Source: Pseudoalteromonas luteoviolacea NCIMB 1944 (lineage in GTDB: Bacteria > Pseudomonadota > Gammaproteobacteria > Enterobacterales > Alteromonadaceae). Taken from it: a DNA stretch of 64,000 nt. Location: contig NZ_AUXS01000064.1 of NCBI RefSeq assembly GCF_001625565.1, forward strand, positions 248,001-312,000. The letters are read 5' to 3'. The notes below the pieces were generated by a model that worked only from the letters and a program-made list of their open reading frames with translations, had not been told where the DNA came from and ran no database searches. Shown here piece by piece: positions 1-9,638 of the stretch; position 1 is the first letter of the stretch, and each line of letters begins with the position of its first letter. Made by a program: the position numbers and the translations under genes.

Positions 1-78
1 CCTTTTATATTGGATAATAATAGCTACTAAACGTTACTCTTTTACCCATTGATACGCAATGCCGCACTCAGGAGGCGA

Positions 79-93
79 ATACAATCGTTATCA
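79..93. promoter_or_regulatory. weak Fur-box-like site
   Basis: The 15 bases starting at 79 match the 7-1-7 Fur consensus TGATAATnATTATCA at 10 of 14 scored positions by my count. The flanking GAA and TTC extend the dyad. It lies about 120 bp before the first helicase gene, but could equally serve a gene leaving the window to the left. I treat it as a weak candidate. Confidence 0.2.
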
Positions 94-210
94 TTCTTTT
101 TGCACAGAAAGGGTTAGCACTTATTTGTGTACTTCCTGGCCCACTCATTAAAAAAACGATAAGATACATTCGCTATCAATTAGTTAGAATAAAAACAACA
201 GGATTTGGTC

Positions 211-3200
211 GTGCAGCAAATTGGCATTTACGAGCAGCTGATTACCCAAGTGGTAGAGCAAAACTTAAACCGCGAACAATTTTACATTGGTGAACGTCAG
301 CTTGAATCAAGCGAAGCCTCTGTGTGGCTATCTCGCTTTCTCTCAAAACTGGTCGCCAATGCCATTGATGCCATCCCAAATAGTGATGACAACCGCATCA
401 CCAAGCAAATCGAACTGGCTAATAAACTGGTATTTTGGTTAAAAAATCACATCAAAGACGAGCAATTAATCAGTGAAAACCTCATTGATTCACAAGGTCG
501 CATCCTCACGGCCCTGTTTGACAAGCAAAACCCAATTTCGAGTGACTTACCAAGCTACAGCAAAGACATATTCCCACAAACTGGACTGAGCCAAAGTGAG
601 CTATTTTCTGGAGCAAACGCAGGAATTTCCCTTGAAAGCGAAATCAAAAGAGAGATCTTATCAAGTGACACCATATACTGGCTGGTTTCATTTATACGCT
701 GGACAGGGCTGCGCATTTTTAAAGAAGAACTAAAGCGCTATGTTGAAAGCGGTAAACAGTTAAAAGTAATCACCACTTCTTACATGGGCGCGACTGAGCA
801 GCGAGCCATCGACTTTTTAGCCAGCTTGCCAAACACCCAAGTAAAAATCAGCTACAACAATGATAGCCAACGCCTACATGCCAAATCCTATTTGTTTTTA
901 AGAGATAACGGTTTTCACACCGGCTATATTGGCTCGTCCAACTTATCAAAAGCCGCATTGTCTAACGGTTTAGAGTGGAATTTAAAAGTCACCAACCAAG
1001 AGATCCCACACATTATTCAAAAAGCACTTAGCACCTTTGAAACCTATTGGGAGTCTGACGAATTTGAGCGCTATACAGGTAAAGCCCCTTGCCAAAACAA
1101 ATTAACGCAAGCGCTCAATGTCGCAAAGAGTCAACAAGCTGATACCTCACACTTTTATTTAGATATTCAGCCAAAACCGCATCAAAAAGCCATGCTTGAA
1201 AAGCTCAGTGCTGAACGAAGCGTACACGGTCGATATAAAAACCTAGTAGTTGCAGCCACAGGCACTGGTAAAACCTTGATCTCCGCGTTCGATTTTGCGC
1301 GATTTTTAAAGCAAAACCCACAAGCGAAATTACTCTTTGTGGCCCATCGAGAAGAGATATTAAAACAAGCGCGTTCAGCATATCGCGCTGTACTCAAAAA
1401 CAACCAATTTGGCGAACTATGGGTCGGACAACACAAGCCAAGCAGCTTTAACCACCTGTTTGCGTCAATCCAAACGCTCAATAATCAATTAGAGTCGCTT
1501 AACCTCACTGCCGACTTTTATGACTACATTATCATTGACGAAGTACACCATAACGCAGCAAACAGCTACCGAGGCGTGATTAATCATTTTACACCCCGCA
1601 TCTTACTCGGTTTAACTGCAACGCCCGAAAGGCAAGACGGCGGCAACATTCTCAGTGATTTCAATGATGTCATTGCCGCAGAGCTTCGATTACCTGAAGC
1701 CATCAATAATCGCTATTTGATCCCATTTCAATACTTTGCCATTGATGATGACACGGATCTCAGCCGTGTTTCTTGGCAACGTGGCCGTTACGATGTTGGT
1801 GCGCTTACACACGTATTCACTCAAAACGACCATCGTGCCCTAAAAATCATGCAAAGCCTAGCGGACATCGTCACGAACGTGCGCACCATCAAAGCCTTGG
1901 CATTTTGTGTTAGTAAGCAACATGCCATATTTATGGCCGAGCAATTTAACTTAAAAGGCATTAGCAGTGATGTACTAACCAGTGACAATGCCAATGACAG
2001 ACACAATAAACAGCAAGCCCTCAGGCAAGGTGATATTCAAATATTATGTGTGGTTGATATTTTTAACGAAGGCGTAGATATTCCAGAGGTCGACACCCTG
2101 CTATTTTTACGTCCAACAGAAAGCTTAACTTTATTTTTGCAACAACTTGGCCGTGGCCTGCGCCTAACCCAAGATAAAGAATGCTGTACCGTTTTAGACT
2201 TTGTGGGTAATGCACGACCTGAATATGACTTTGCCAGCAAGTTTAGAGCGTTGGTTGGTAAAACCAATACGTCAATCAGCCAAGAGATTGAAAGCGGGTT
2301 TGCACATCTGCCTTTAGGTTGTCGCATTGAGTTACAAAAACAAAGTAAAGACATCATTCTTAAAAATATTAAAGGTGCCATAAACAACAAGCGTCGACTG
2401 CAAGCACTGCTCAACCGCTACCATCAAGACACCAACTTACCGCTCACACTCGCTAACTTCTTACAAGTTAACCCAAGTGTGACTTTAGAAGATGTTTATA
2501 AGCTCTCTCAAGGTAAATTAGGTGGATGGCATTGGCTAACCAATCAAAGTGATGCAACATCGGAGCTTGAACAAGCTCAAATACAAGCCTACTACCGCGC
2601 TATTAATATCCAGTTAATTACATGCAACTCACTCAGTTACTTGCAGTTTTTACGGTCTTTATGTAACCATGACTTTGATTTTACTGAGCTAAAAAACACG
2701 CCAAACAGCACTGCATTTGCTTTAATGGCGCACTACAACTTTTGGGAAAAAACCGGTGAGCAAATAGGACACCAAGACATAACAACTAGCTTAAAAGCAC
2801 TTGCCAATAAGCAACTACAAGCTGAGCTCAGCGACGTGCTCAACATTTTAATAAACCGTATTCATCACCAAGAGCAATCACTGTCGGGCTTACCAAATAC
2901 AGCCTTACAGTTACATAGCCGATATTCTCGTGAGCAGATACTCGCAGCGATTGGCGCAAGCACCTTTGAGAAAAAGTCACCTGCACGTGAAGGCGTTTTA
3001 GAGCTTAAAAGTCACAATATCGAGCTGTTATTTGTGACCCTCACTAAATGCGAGAAAACCTATTCCCCAACCACACTATACAAAGACTTTGCCATCAGCC
3101 CCACCCGCTTTCATTGGCAATCACAAAACAGCGCAAGGCCTGAGCGAGGCAAAGGCTTGAGCTATATTACCCACCAAAAAACTGGCAAGCGCATCTACTT

Positions 3201-3375
3201 ATTTGTACGAGAGCAAAACAAAGATGAAAACGGTCGCACCATGGGCTTCGTCAATTTTGGTGAGGTGCGATATGTAACGCATACAGGCAGTCAGCCAATG
3301 GATATTACGTGGGAGTTACTTCACCCCATGCCAAGTGAGTTATGGCATGAGGCTGGGAAGTTGGCGGTTGGGTGA
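211..3375 (+). CDS. PLD-nuclease/DEAD-like helicase with DUF3427-like C-terminus
   Basis: A large superfamily 2 helicase, probably acting on DNA in the cytoplasm. An N-terminal phospholipase-D-like nuclease domain (about residues 140-290) carries a single HxK motif in HAKSYLF near residue 224. The helicase core has Walker A (ATGTGKT, near 350), a DEVHH box (near 445) and motif VI-like QQLGRGLR. The last 350 residues resemble the DUF3427 region found on such helicases. I prefer the GTG at 211, because CAGGA at 199-203 sits 7 bases upstream; a TTG at 205 is too close to it. It converges on the ATPase/helicase/methyltransferase operon. The domain calls are firm. A defence or repair role is inference. 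Confidence 0.85.
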   Translation: MQQIGIYEQLITQVVEQNLNREQFYIGERQLESSEASVWLSRFLSKLVANAIDAIPNSDDNRITKQIELANKLVFWLKNHIKDEQLISENLIDSQGRILTALFDKQNPISSDLPSYSKDIFPQTGLSQSELFSGANAGISLESEIKREILSSDTIYWLVSFIRWTGLRIFKEELKRYVESGKQLKVITTSYMGATEQRAIDFLASLPNTQVKISYNNDSQRLHAKSYLFLRDNGFHTGYIGSSNLSKAALSNGLEWNLKVTNQEIPHIIQKALSTFETYWESDEFERYTGKAPCQNKLTQALNVAKSQQADTSHFYLDIQPKPHQKAMLEKLSAERSVHGRYKNLVVAATGTGKTLISAFDFARFLKQNPQAKLLFVAHREEILKQARSAYRAVLKNNQFGELWVGQHKPSSFNHLFASIQTLNNQLESLNLTADFYDYIIIDEVHHNAANSYRGVINHFTPRILLGLTATPERQDGGNILSDFNDVIAAELRLPEAINNRYLIPFQYFAIDDDTDLSRVSWQRGRYDVGALTHVFTQNDHRALKIMQSLADIVTNVRTIKALAFCVSKQHAIFMAEQFNLKGISSDVLTSDNANDRHNKQQALRQGDIQILCVVDIFNEGVDIPEVDTLLFLRPTESLTLFLQQLGRGLRLTQDKECCTVLDFVGNARPEYDFASKFRALVGKTNTSISQEIESGFAHLPLGCRIELQKQSKDIILKNIKGAINNKRRLQALLNRYHQDTNLPLTLANFLQVNPSVTLEDVYKLSQGKLGGWHWLTNQSDATSELEQAQIQAYYRAINIQLITCNSLSYLQFLRSLCNHDFDFTELKNTPNSTAFALMAHYNFWEKTGEQIGHQDITTSLKALANKQLQAELSDVLNILINRIHHQEQSLSGLPNTALQLHSRYSREQILAAIGASTFEKKSPAREGVLELKSHNIELLFVTLTKCEKTYSPTTLYKDFAISPTRFHWQSQNSARPERGKGLSYITHQKTGKRIYLFVREQNKDENGRTMGFVNFGEVRYVTHTGSQPMDITWELLHPMPSELWHEAGKLAVG

Positions 3376-3401
3376 CTAACACTACAGCTTTATTTAAATT
3401 A

Positions 3402-5363
3402 CTAAAAGTCAAACGAATCTGTAGTAGCAAAATAATCATTCCAATACTTTTTCCAATCTTGGCTAAGACCGAATTTATTCCCATCAAAGTTTTCTTTTAT
3501 TACTAACCAAGGTTCTTCCATTACAACTTCGTTTTCTCTTAATGCTCTAGATATATTATTTGGTTTCTTTTTAACACTACATTGTACATTTTCATTGTAT
3601 GAAGTGGTAATTTCAGAACCAGTACTCTCTTTGAAGCCCATTCCATCTCTTATCACTAACCCAATAAATATTATAGGAATATAAACCGTACCTTTTACTT
3701 TCAATTCGCTTATATTACTCGGAAGGCACTTTAGTAATTCAATATTCCCCAGATTAAGATCTTTAGAAACCTTTCCATTAAATTTTGCTTGTAAATGAAT
3801 CTCATCTGTCGATGTAAGAAACGGCAGAGCTGTATTCTTGCGATAGTCATTTACATCTAAAATAGCATCCTTTACCGAACGAAAGTCTATCTTAGGGATT
3901 TCGATATACTCATTGTCATCAATTATCAAGCCCTTGGGTTCATCTTTTGTTTTTAACAAATCTGCGTAACAGCCATAATCTAACGAATATAAATTAAACC
4001 TCTTTCCTACGTGACTTTTAGCAGAGACTCCCATCTTGATAAGGTGCAGAATTCTTGAATCATAAAGAAAATCTAAGGTGGTGTTTTTAGCTTCAGCTCT
4101 AACAAGAAAGCCTCTTGACCTTCTCATACCTATAACTTTGTTGACTATCCAATCAAGCATATTTAGAGCTTCTTCATTAGAGTTTATATCCTTGCTTTTA
4201 TTTGTCTGGAACCATTTTCTGGCAGAATCTCTGATTTTGGTAACCTTTAACTTTTCATCAGAGCTATGCATCGCGGCGTCAGAAATTATATATAGAGCAT
4301 CTCTTGGAATCCCTTCTGAAGCCCTAACAAACTCTTCAACCGCAATTTTAGAACCAAACAGATCCAACAAAAACGTACTTTTATCTGTAACAACTGATGG
4401 ATTTAGTGCACAGCAGTGCTTAAAAACTAATTCACTAAAAAACTCTATTGCCTTCTCTTTATCGTTATCGAAAACCATAAACTCATCTAGATTAATCGAC
4501 GAGGCGGCATCAGATGAAACTTCGATACCAATAGGAACACCCTCTTTAATTACTCGCAGGTTGCTTCTGTGTTCTATTGCAGCAATTTTAACGTTTACAG
4601 AAGGGATGCCAAATAATGTCCTTTTGAAGATATCGGCTAAATATGGTTGTATGTCTAATGGCACTTCACTCCATTCATCAATTAATATCCAAAGCCTTTT
4701 AGAAGGGAATAAAGAGACAATCTCTTTTATTATTTTTGTTATTGAAGATATATGTATTTTTCTTCTCTCTACACCACTAAAAGTGGATTTATCACTAGTC
4801 GAAACAGACTCAGTGCTTCCAGAAGAACTTGCCATTTCGAACAACGGAGCCGACGTCAATTTAGCTGTGTATGTATTGTTTAAAGTATCTGAATTTACTT
4901 TTGATTTTTCTAAACTGCTTTCACCTTCAATAGTCACTTTCGTCGCGAGGTCTATAAACTGGTCTAAAAGCTCAATGGCTTTAGTAAATGATAAATCTTC
5001 CTCGTTACCATTTTGGACAAGTGAGAGCAATTGCTCATGAATGTCGCACAAAATATCACAAAATAAACGTGAAGCTCTTTCAAAAACAGGGATATTTGAT
5101 TCAGAAAATATGCCTCCTGTAGAGCCTAACAGCCTTAAATCTAGCTGAATCACACACATATTTTCTTCAGACAAATGGTTTGCCAAGTACTTTAGTAAAT
5201 GGGTTTTACCTGTTCCCCTCCTACCGTATACCAATTGGTTTTCACCCAAACATAAATTAGAGAAAATATGGTCAAGATGAACAAATGATTTTACTAAATA
5301 ATCATCATTATTCCTCTCCGCTCTTTTCGCTATATGCATCACTAATCTGTTCAAATTGTCCAT
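3402..5363 (-). CDS. ORC/Cdc6-like AAA-type P-loop ATPase of unknown role
   Basis: A 653-residue protein with Walker A GRRGTGKT at residues 47-54 and a Walker B-like LWILIDEW ending near residue 231, the layout of ORC/Cdc6-like or STAND-adjacent ATPases. Between them lies a long Ser/Thr-rich insert (about 175-200). The C-terminal 300 residues match nothing I recognise; there are no membrane segments. It is the last gene of a minus-strand operon, starting 11 bp after the S24-helicase gene ends. The base composition looks more AT-rich than the helicases on either side, which may mean it was acquired separately. It could supply ATP-driven loading or signalling for the neighbouring nuclease-helicase. 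Confidence 0.7.
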   Translation of the reverse strand: MDNLNRLVMHIAKRAERNNDDYLVKSFVHLDHIFSNLCLGENQLVYGRRGTGKTHLLKYLANHLSEENMCVIQLDLRLLGSTGGIFSESNIPVFERASRLFCDILCDIHEQLLSLVQNGNEEDLSFTKAIELLDQFIDLATKVTIEGESSLEKSKVNSDTLNNTYTAKLTSAPLFEMASSSGSTESVSTSDKSTFSGVERRKIHISSITKIIKEIVSLFPSKRLWILIDEWSEVPLDIQPYLADIFKRTLFGIPSVNVKIAAIEHRSNLRVIKEGVPIGIEVSSDAASSINLDEFMVFDNDKEKAIEFFSELVFKHCCALNPSVVTDKSTFLLDLFGSKIAVEEFVRASEGIPRDALYIISDAAMHSSDEKLKVTKIRDSARKWFQTNKSKDINSNEEALNMLDWIVNKVIGMRRSRGFLVRAEAKNTTLDFLYDSRILHLIKMGVSAKSHVGKRFNLYSLDYGCYADLLKTKDEPKGLIIDDNEYIEIPKIDFRSVKDAILDVNDYRKNTALPFLTSTDEIHLQAKFNGKVSKDLNLGNIELLKCLPSNISELKVKGTVYIPIIFIGLVIRDGMGFKESTGSEITTSYNENVQCSVKKKPNNISRALRENEVVMEEPWLVIKENFDGNKFGLSQDWKKYWNDYFATTDSFDF

Positions 5364-5374
5364 TAAATTTTCAC

Positions 5375-8300
5375 CTAGCCCATGTTATCTCTCAACCGCG
5401 CAAACGTTACAAACTCATCACTGGCTTCCATTACTGCATACTCTGGGTTTCTTGCCACAAGTAGGTAAGTTACTTCACCTTGCGCATTTATCTGTTTTTG
5501 TACATCGCGTAATAAAAATTGCTCATCGCCTGCGCTGTCAAAGCGTTCTATGGCAATGGTGGTATTGGTGATCGAGCCTGCATTATCGGGTGTGATGCGC
5601 TCAAGTAGGAGTAGATCACCATCTAAAATAGGGTGTTTGCCGCCGTTCATGGAATTGCCGCTGGCGTGCGCCAAAAAGTGTTTTTGAGGGTCGACTTTAC
5701 CGCAGCCGTCAGGGGCTGGCAGGGTTGTCATATTACTGGTGTCGCCCGTTTTAAAATGTCCGCACGCGATTTTTAAATTTGGGAAATATGGCAGCTGAAC
5801 AACATCGGCTTCATCCGCTGAGATTAATTCAGCGCCTATTGAGCTGTCGTTTTTGCCCTCAACCTCTTGATGAATGTTGCTATTAGCTTGCTGCTTTTCA
5901 AACTCGGCTAACTTATCACTTTTACTTTTGAGATAATTAGCAAGTCGATATTGGCTTAGCTCTAGTGTGCAGTCGTAAAGCTGTGCTACATCTTGCTCAT
6001 TAACCTCGATGTTAAGCTTAAATAACGCATCCTCAATGGGTGTATTTTCTGGCTGTTCAACCACAAACCAATGATGTTCTTTGCGCTTGTGCGCAGGTTT
6101 GGTAATGTCAGTAAACGCATTTATCGGATTGATTAACCAATACTTAAACCAAGCTGCACTGCCTTTGGTTTTACTTTGATCTTTTTTAGCAATGTCTAAG
6201 GCACGCAACTGCGGGTAGTGCATCAGTACATCGTAACTTTTATCGGCCAATACCTTTAAGCTGGGGGGATTTGAAACCCCGTCCAATGCAACAAACGCTT
6301 CCAGCAAAATAGCTTTAAAGCATTTTGTCATGGGTGTTTGCTCAACACCTTTATGTAAGAATGCTTGGAAAGGTGCAAGCCACTTTGAGGTGATGGTTTT
6401 ACTAAATCCTACGTTTGCCACCAGCTCAAACCAACTGCCCTGCTGCTTGGCTTTTTTAATATCGCCATATTCATAGTAAAACTCACTGGCACTGGGGCCA
6501 TGGCCGAGTAACTCAGCAAGGTTTTGATAGTCTTCAAGTGCGGTGGTGCGCTGCGCTTTAGCAAGCTTTTTCCAAAAGTCAGTAATGGCCAAATCGTAAT
6601 TAATAAAACAGCCATCGGGTAATGTGCTGTTTTGCTCGTTGTGCTTTAGTTTTGTCGCCAATTCTTTGAGAGAGTGTGCACCGAGCAAGGCATAGGGTTT
6701 GTTTAAAAAGCTGTGGTGATTACCAATAAAATCCATCACCACTAAATGGGTTTTATCAGGGCATTGTCTGAGCCCTCTGCCGAGCTGCTGCATAAACAAA
6801 ATTTTAGACTCACTGGGCCTGAGCATCATCACGGTATCAATGCTCGGAATATCAGTGCCTTCGTTGAATAGATCGACACTGAATATCACCTGTAGCTTGC
6901 CCGACTCCAACTGTGCGAGCGCTTCACAACGTTTTACTTTTGAGTCACCGTGTACAGACGCTGCGCTGATCCCCGCCTGATTAAAGTACTCTGCCATATG
7001 ATCGGCATGCACTCTGGAAATACAAAACGCCAGCGTGCGCGTTTGTGCAAGCTTACGATAGTGCTGTAACGCATGTTTGGCTCTTTGCTCTGTGGCAAAG
7101 TGATTATCTAAGCTTTTTGGGTCAAACTTGCCATTTCGCCATGGAATGGCGGTGTAGTCTACGCTTTCATCCCAAATGCCGTAATAATGAAATGGCGCGA
7201 GCGTTTTCGCATCTATGCCTTGCACCATATTACGCTCATACACGAGGTTATTGTCACACAAGCCCAAAATATCCGCTTGGTCGGTACGCTCTGGCGTCGC
7301 GGTTAAGCCCAGCAAAAACTGCGGGGTAAAATACGACAAGACATTGCGATACATTTTACTGCTCGCATGATGAAATTCATCAATGATGATGTAATCAAAA
7401 TGCGTTGCCGAGAAGTTAGCTAAATTACTGGCTTTACCGAGAGTTTGAACTGATGCAAATAAGCAATCCGACTCGATGTTTTTACACTTTGCGTTGTAAA
7501 AACCAACTGTGCAGCTCAGCAACTGAGCAAAGGTTTTGGCCGCTTGTGTGAGAATCTCATCACGATGCGCAACAAACAAGATTTTTTTAGCTTTTACCTG
7601 CTGTACATCCAGTGCCGCGAGCCAAGTTTTCCCCATGCCAGTTGCAAGTACCACAAGGCCGCGTTTATAGCCATTGGCTCTGGTTTGGGCAAGCTTTTTT
7701 AATGCTGCTTGCTGCTCGGGCCTTGGGGGGAACACCTCAAATGGTTCTTCATTGGTATCTGTAGTCACAGCGCGAAATTCAGGTTTAACTCTGCGCTTGT
7801 GATACTGTTCAATCCACTCACCAGTTAGGCTAGTCACTTGTGGATGATTAAATACGGCCTCAAACGCCCGCTTAAATTCAAAAAAAGCATCATCGTTAGT
7901 GTTTGGCGCAACAGGCAAGTAGTCATGCCTAAAAGCCCACTCTAGCCCGCTTGTCAGTGCCACTTTACTAATATTGTTCGAGCCAACAAACGCGCTGCCC
8001 CCATATATCTGGCCGTCTTCACCCTGTGTTTTGGTGAAAATGTACGACTTCATATGGAAGCTATCTTGGGGTTTAGTCTCAAACACCCTCAGCTCAGCCC
8101 CCAAACTTTGTAGAGATATAAGCGCTTTTAGTGCCTGCGGACAGGTATAGCCTAAGTAATCAGAGGTAAGTAGTTTGAGGCTCGTGTCATTATTCAGCGC
8201 GGTATACAGGGCATCAAACAGTAAATTGAGCCCTGAACGCTGAATAAAAGAAACGGAAATTTCTATCTCATCAGCGTGTTCGATAGCTTGCAGCAGCGCA

Positions 8301-8383
8301 GGAAGGAGCGGATCATCCCCTCCGGTATAGAGTTGTTTTTGGGTGTTTAATTGATGTGTTCTTCCTTGGTTAAAACTATTCAC
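5375..8383 (-). CDS. PLD-nuclease/DEAD-like helicase fused to a LexA-like S24 domain
   Basis: A three-part fusion of 1002 residues. An N-terminal PLD-like nuclease domain has HMK at 110-112 followed by a GSNNIS motif. A superfamily 2 helicase core has ATGMGKT at 247-253, DEFHH and QQLGRGLR. From about residue 867 there is an S24/LexA-type domain with GNSM (Ser about 911) and DGD. The position where S24 peptidases carry the catalytic Lys reads LLRDV, so Arg may replace Lys. The GTG start follows an AGGAAGGA ribosome site that overlaps the end of the methyltransferase gene. Known S24 domains sense RecA filaments and self-cleave, so damage-induced control is plausible but inferred. Confidence 0.82.
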   Translation of the reverse strand: MNSFNQGRTHQLNTQKQLYTGGDDPLLPALLQAIEHADEIEISVSFIQRSGLNLLFDALYTALNNDTSLKLLTSDYLGYTCPQALKALISLQSLGAELRVFETKPQDSFHMKSYIFTKTQGEDGQIYGGSAFVGSNNISKVALTSGLEWAFRHDYLPVAPNTNDDAFFEFKRAFEAVFNHPQVTSLTGEWIEQYHKRRVKPEFRAVTTDTNEEPFEVFPPRPEQQAALKKLAQTRANGYKRGLVVLATGMGKTWLAALDVQQVKAKKILFVAHRDEILTQAAKTFAQLLSCTVGFYNAKCKNIESDCLFASVQTLGKASNLANFSATHFDYIIIDEFHHASSKMYRNVLSYFTPQFLLGLTATPERTDQADILGLCDNNLVYERNMVQGIDAKTLAPFHYYGIWDESVDYTAIPWRNGKFDPKSLDNHFATEQRAKHALQHYRKLAQTRTLAFCISRVHADHMAEYFNQAGISAASVHGDSKVKRCEALAQLESGKLQVIFSVDLFNEGTDIPSIDTVMMLRPSESKILFMQQLGRGLRQCPDKTHLVVMDFIGNHHSFLNKPYALLGAHSLKELATKLKHNEQNSTLPDGCFINYDLAITDFWKKLAKAQRTTALEDYQNLAELLGHGPSASEFYYEYGDIKKAKQQGSWFELVANVGFSKTITSKWLAPFQAFLHKGVEQTPMTKCFKAILLEAFVALDGVSNPPSLKVLADKSYDVLMHYPQLRALDIAKKDQSKTKGSAAWFKYWLINPINAFTDITKPAHKRKEHHWFVVEQPENTPIEDALFKLNIEVNEQDVAQLYDCTLELSQYRLANYLKSKSDKLAEFEKQQANSNIHQEVEGKNDSSIGAELISADEADVVQLPYFPNLKIACGHFKTGDTSNMTTLPAPDGCGKVDPQKHFLAHASGNSMNGGKHPILDGDLLLLERITPDNAGSITNTTIAIERFDSAGDEQFLLRDVQKQINAQGEVTYLLVARNPEYAVMEASDEFVTFARLRDNMG

Positions 8384-8387
8384 TTAA

Positions 8388-8990
8388 TTAATCCTTCCTA
8401 AGTAAACAATTTAACCAAAGTTCATTCTCTCGCCCGGGCCGCCTATCTTCAGTCACCCACACTTTGATGGCAGCAAATGAAGGTAGCCCCTCAAGCAACT
8501 GCGCTAAGCCTTCTTCATCGAGATCTGAGAAGTGCCGCTCGCCGTGCATTCGTTCACCTTGCCCATGTTTAAAGGAGGCATACATGACCCCCTTGGGCTT
8601 GAGTGCTTGTTCAAGGTTTTGCATGACGCTTGGTAAGTTGCGATGTTCAACATGCAATAAACTGGCACACGCCCAAATACCATCGAACTCTGCAACGTGA
8701 TTGAATGATTCAAAGCGTGCGTGTTGCACTGGTTGGTTTAGCAGGTTGGAAGCAATTTCAACGAAGTCAGGACAGGCATCCATCGCGCTTACCTGAAAAC
8801 CTTGCTTTTTGAATGCCAATGCATCACGGCCACTGCCACATCCTGCATCGAGAATATGCTGCTGCGAATTGGGTTTATCTTGCAGTGCTTGTAAGAAAGG
8901 CGTGTACAGTGGCTGCATATCTACATTCAGAGTAGCATCTGCAAATTCTTGGGCATGTTGACTGTAATAATGGAAAGTAGACTCGGACAT
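8388..8990 (-). CDS. class I SAM-dependent methyltransferase (TehB/UbiE-like)
   Basis: A 200-residue Rossmann methyltransferase with motif I as LDAGCGSGRDAL near residue 47 and an acidic motif II in MDACPDF. There is no separate substrate domain and no target-recognition domain of the kind found in DNA methyltransferases, so a small-molecule or protein substrate is as likely as nucleic acid. The ATG has an AAGGTGAG ribosome site just upstream. It is the first gene of the methyltransferase, S24-helicase, ATPase operon; the next start codon lies 4 bp past its stop. The co-transcription may be a guilt-by-association hint or an accident. Confidence 0.75.
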   Translation of the reverse strand: MSESTFHYYSQHAQEFADATLNVDMQPLYTPFLQALQDKPNSQQHILDAGCGSGRDALAFKKQGFQVSAMDACPDFVEIASNLLNQPVQHARFESFNHVAEFDGIWACASLLHVEHRNLPSVMQNLEQALKPKGVMYASFKHGQGERMHGERHFSDLDEEGLAQLLEGLPSFAAIKVWVTEDRRPGRENELWLNCLLRKD

Positions 8991-9420
8991 CGCTCACCTT
9001 AAAAAATAATACTCTGCGGTGGCACGTATAGACTACTACTGACATTGATAGGTCCTGCTATACGCGATTTAAAAGTCCTTTAACCGCTTACTTCTAACTA
9101 ATTACTATTAACAAATAACTTTGTATTAATTATTTTATAGTTTCCCATCATTAAACACGATTTCCCACACTATTTATAGTGTTTTAGCTCAGGTTTTGGG
9201 AACTTTTATGGATAAATTCTGGCTGTGCCAAAAACAAATAATTCACAAAACCTTTTAATTTAGCAATTTCTTATCATTACTGTCTATTACACCTAATTAC
9301 AACAATTCCAGTATGCACACTTATCCTTGAGACAACGTATTTAAGCTTTGTACTGGCAAATATGCGGTTATTTTTTGGAGCATGTTAGCTTTGAATCAAG
9401 CTCAGGCTGAGAGTCACTTT
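8991..9420. other. AT-rich intergenic region, no gene seen
   Basis: This stretch separates the methyltransferase operon (promoter expected at its left end, reading left) from the solitary repeat element. I found no open frame with a ribosome site and no RNA-like fold. Confidence 0.5.
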
Positions 9421-9424
9421 GAGT

Positions 9425-9565
9425 CAACAGCAAATGGATCCTGACCTTCGTCAGGATAACGGGGTTTGGAAACTGCTTTCGTTCTTCCCTTCTTTCATTG
9501 AGGGTTTGAAATCAACTTTCACACTCCACTCTCGTCATTGTGGACTTGCCCCGCAATCCACGCTG
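9425..9565. repeat. solitary copy of the dispersed REP-like element
   Basis: Bases 9533-9560 nearly repeat the 28-base block CGTCATTGTGGGCTTGCCCC...GCAATCCA found five times at 17.8-18.8 kb, with one base changed (GTGGACTTG here). Upstream a GGATCC-TGACC-TTC-GTCAGGATAACGGGG stretch resembles the second half of that repeat unit. It sits in the tail region of the RTX gene. An open frame of 68 codons across it is a by-product of the repeat. Confidence 0.6.
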
Positions 9566-9585
9566 AATTTCAAAGTTTATACCCA

Positions 9586-9609
9586 AAAAAGCCCACTATC
9601 GTGGGCTTT
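9586..9609 (-). terminator. rho-independent terminator of the RTX gene
   Basis: The perfect 9-bp stem AAAGCCCAC/GTGGGCTTT (9588-9596 with 9601-9609) has a 4-base loop. Read on the minus strand it is followed by a T run. It lies 30 bp past the RTX stop codon. Confidence 0.7.
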
Positions 9610-9638
9610 GCGACTTAACACCTGATTGCCAGATTAGA

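Noticed and set aside
1182..2414. Minus-strand frames opposite the first helicase gene
   Set aside because: Shadows of a well-supported helicase.
4078..5040. A 320-codon plus-strand frame inside the ATPase gene
   Set aside because: It is antisense to a gene with clear Walker A and B motifs, has no ribosome site and shows no protein features.
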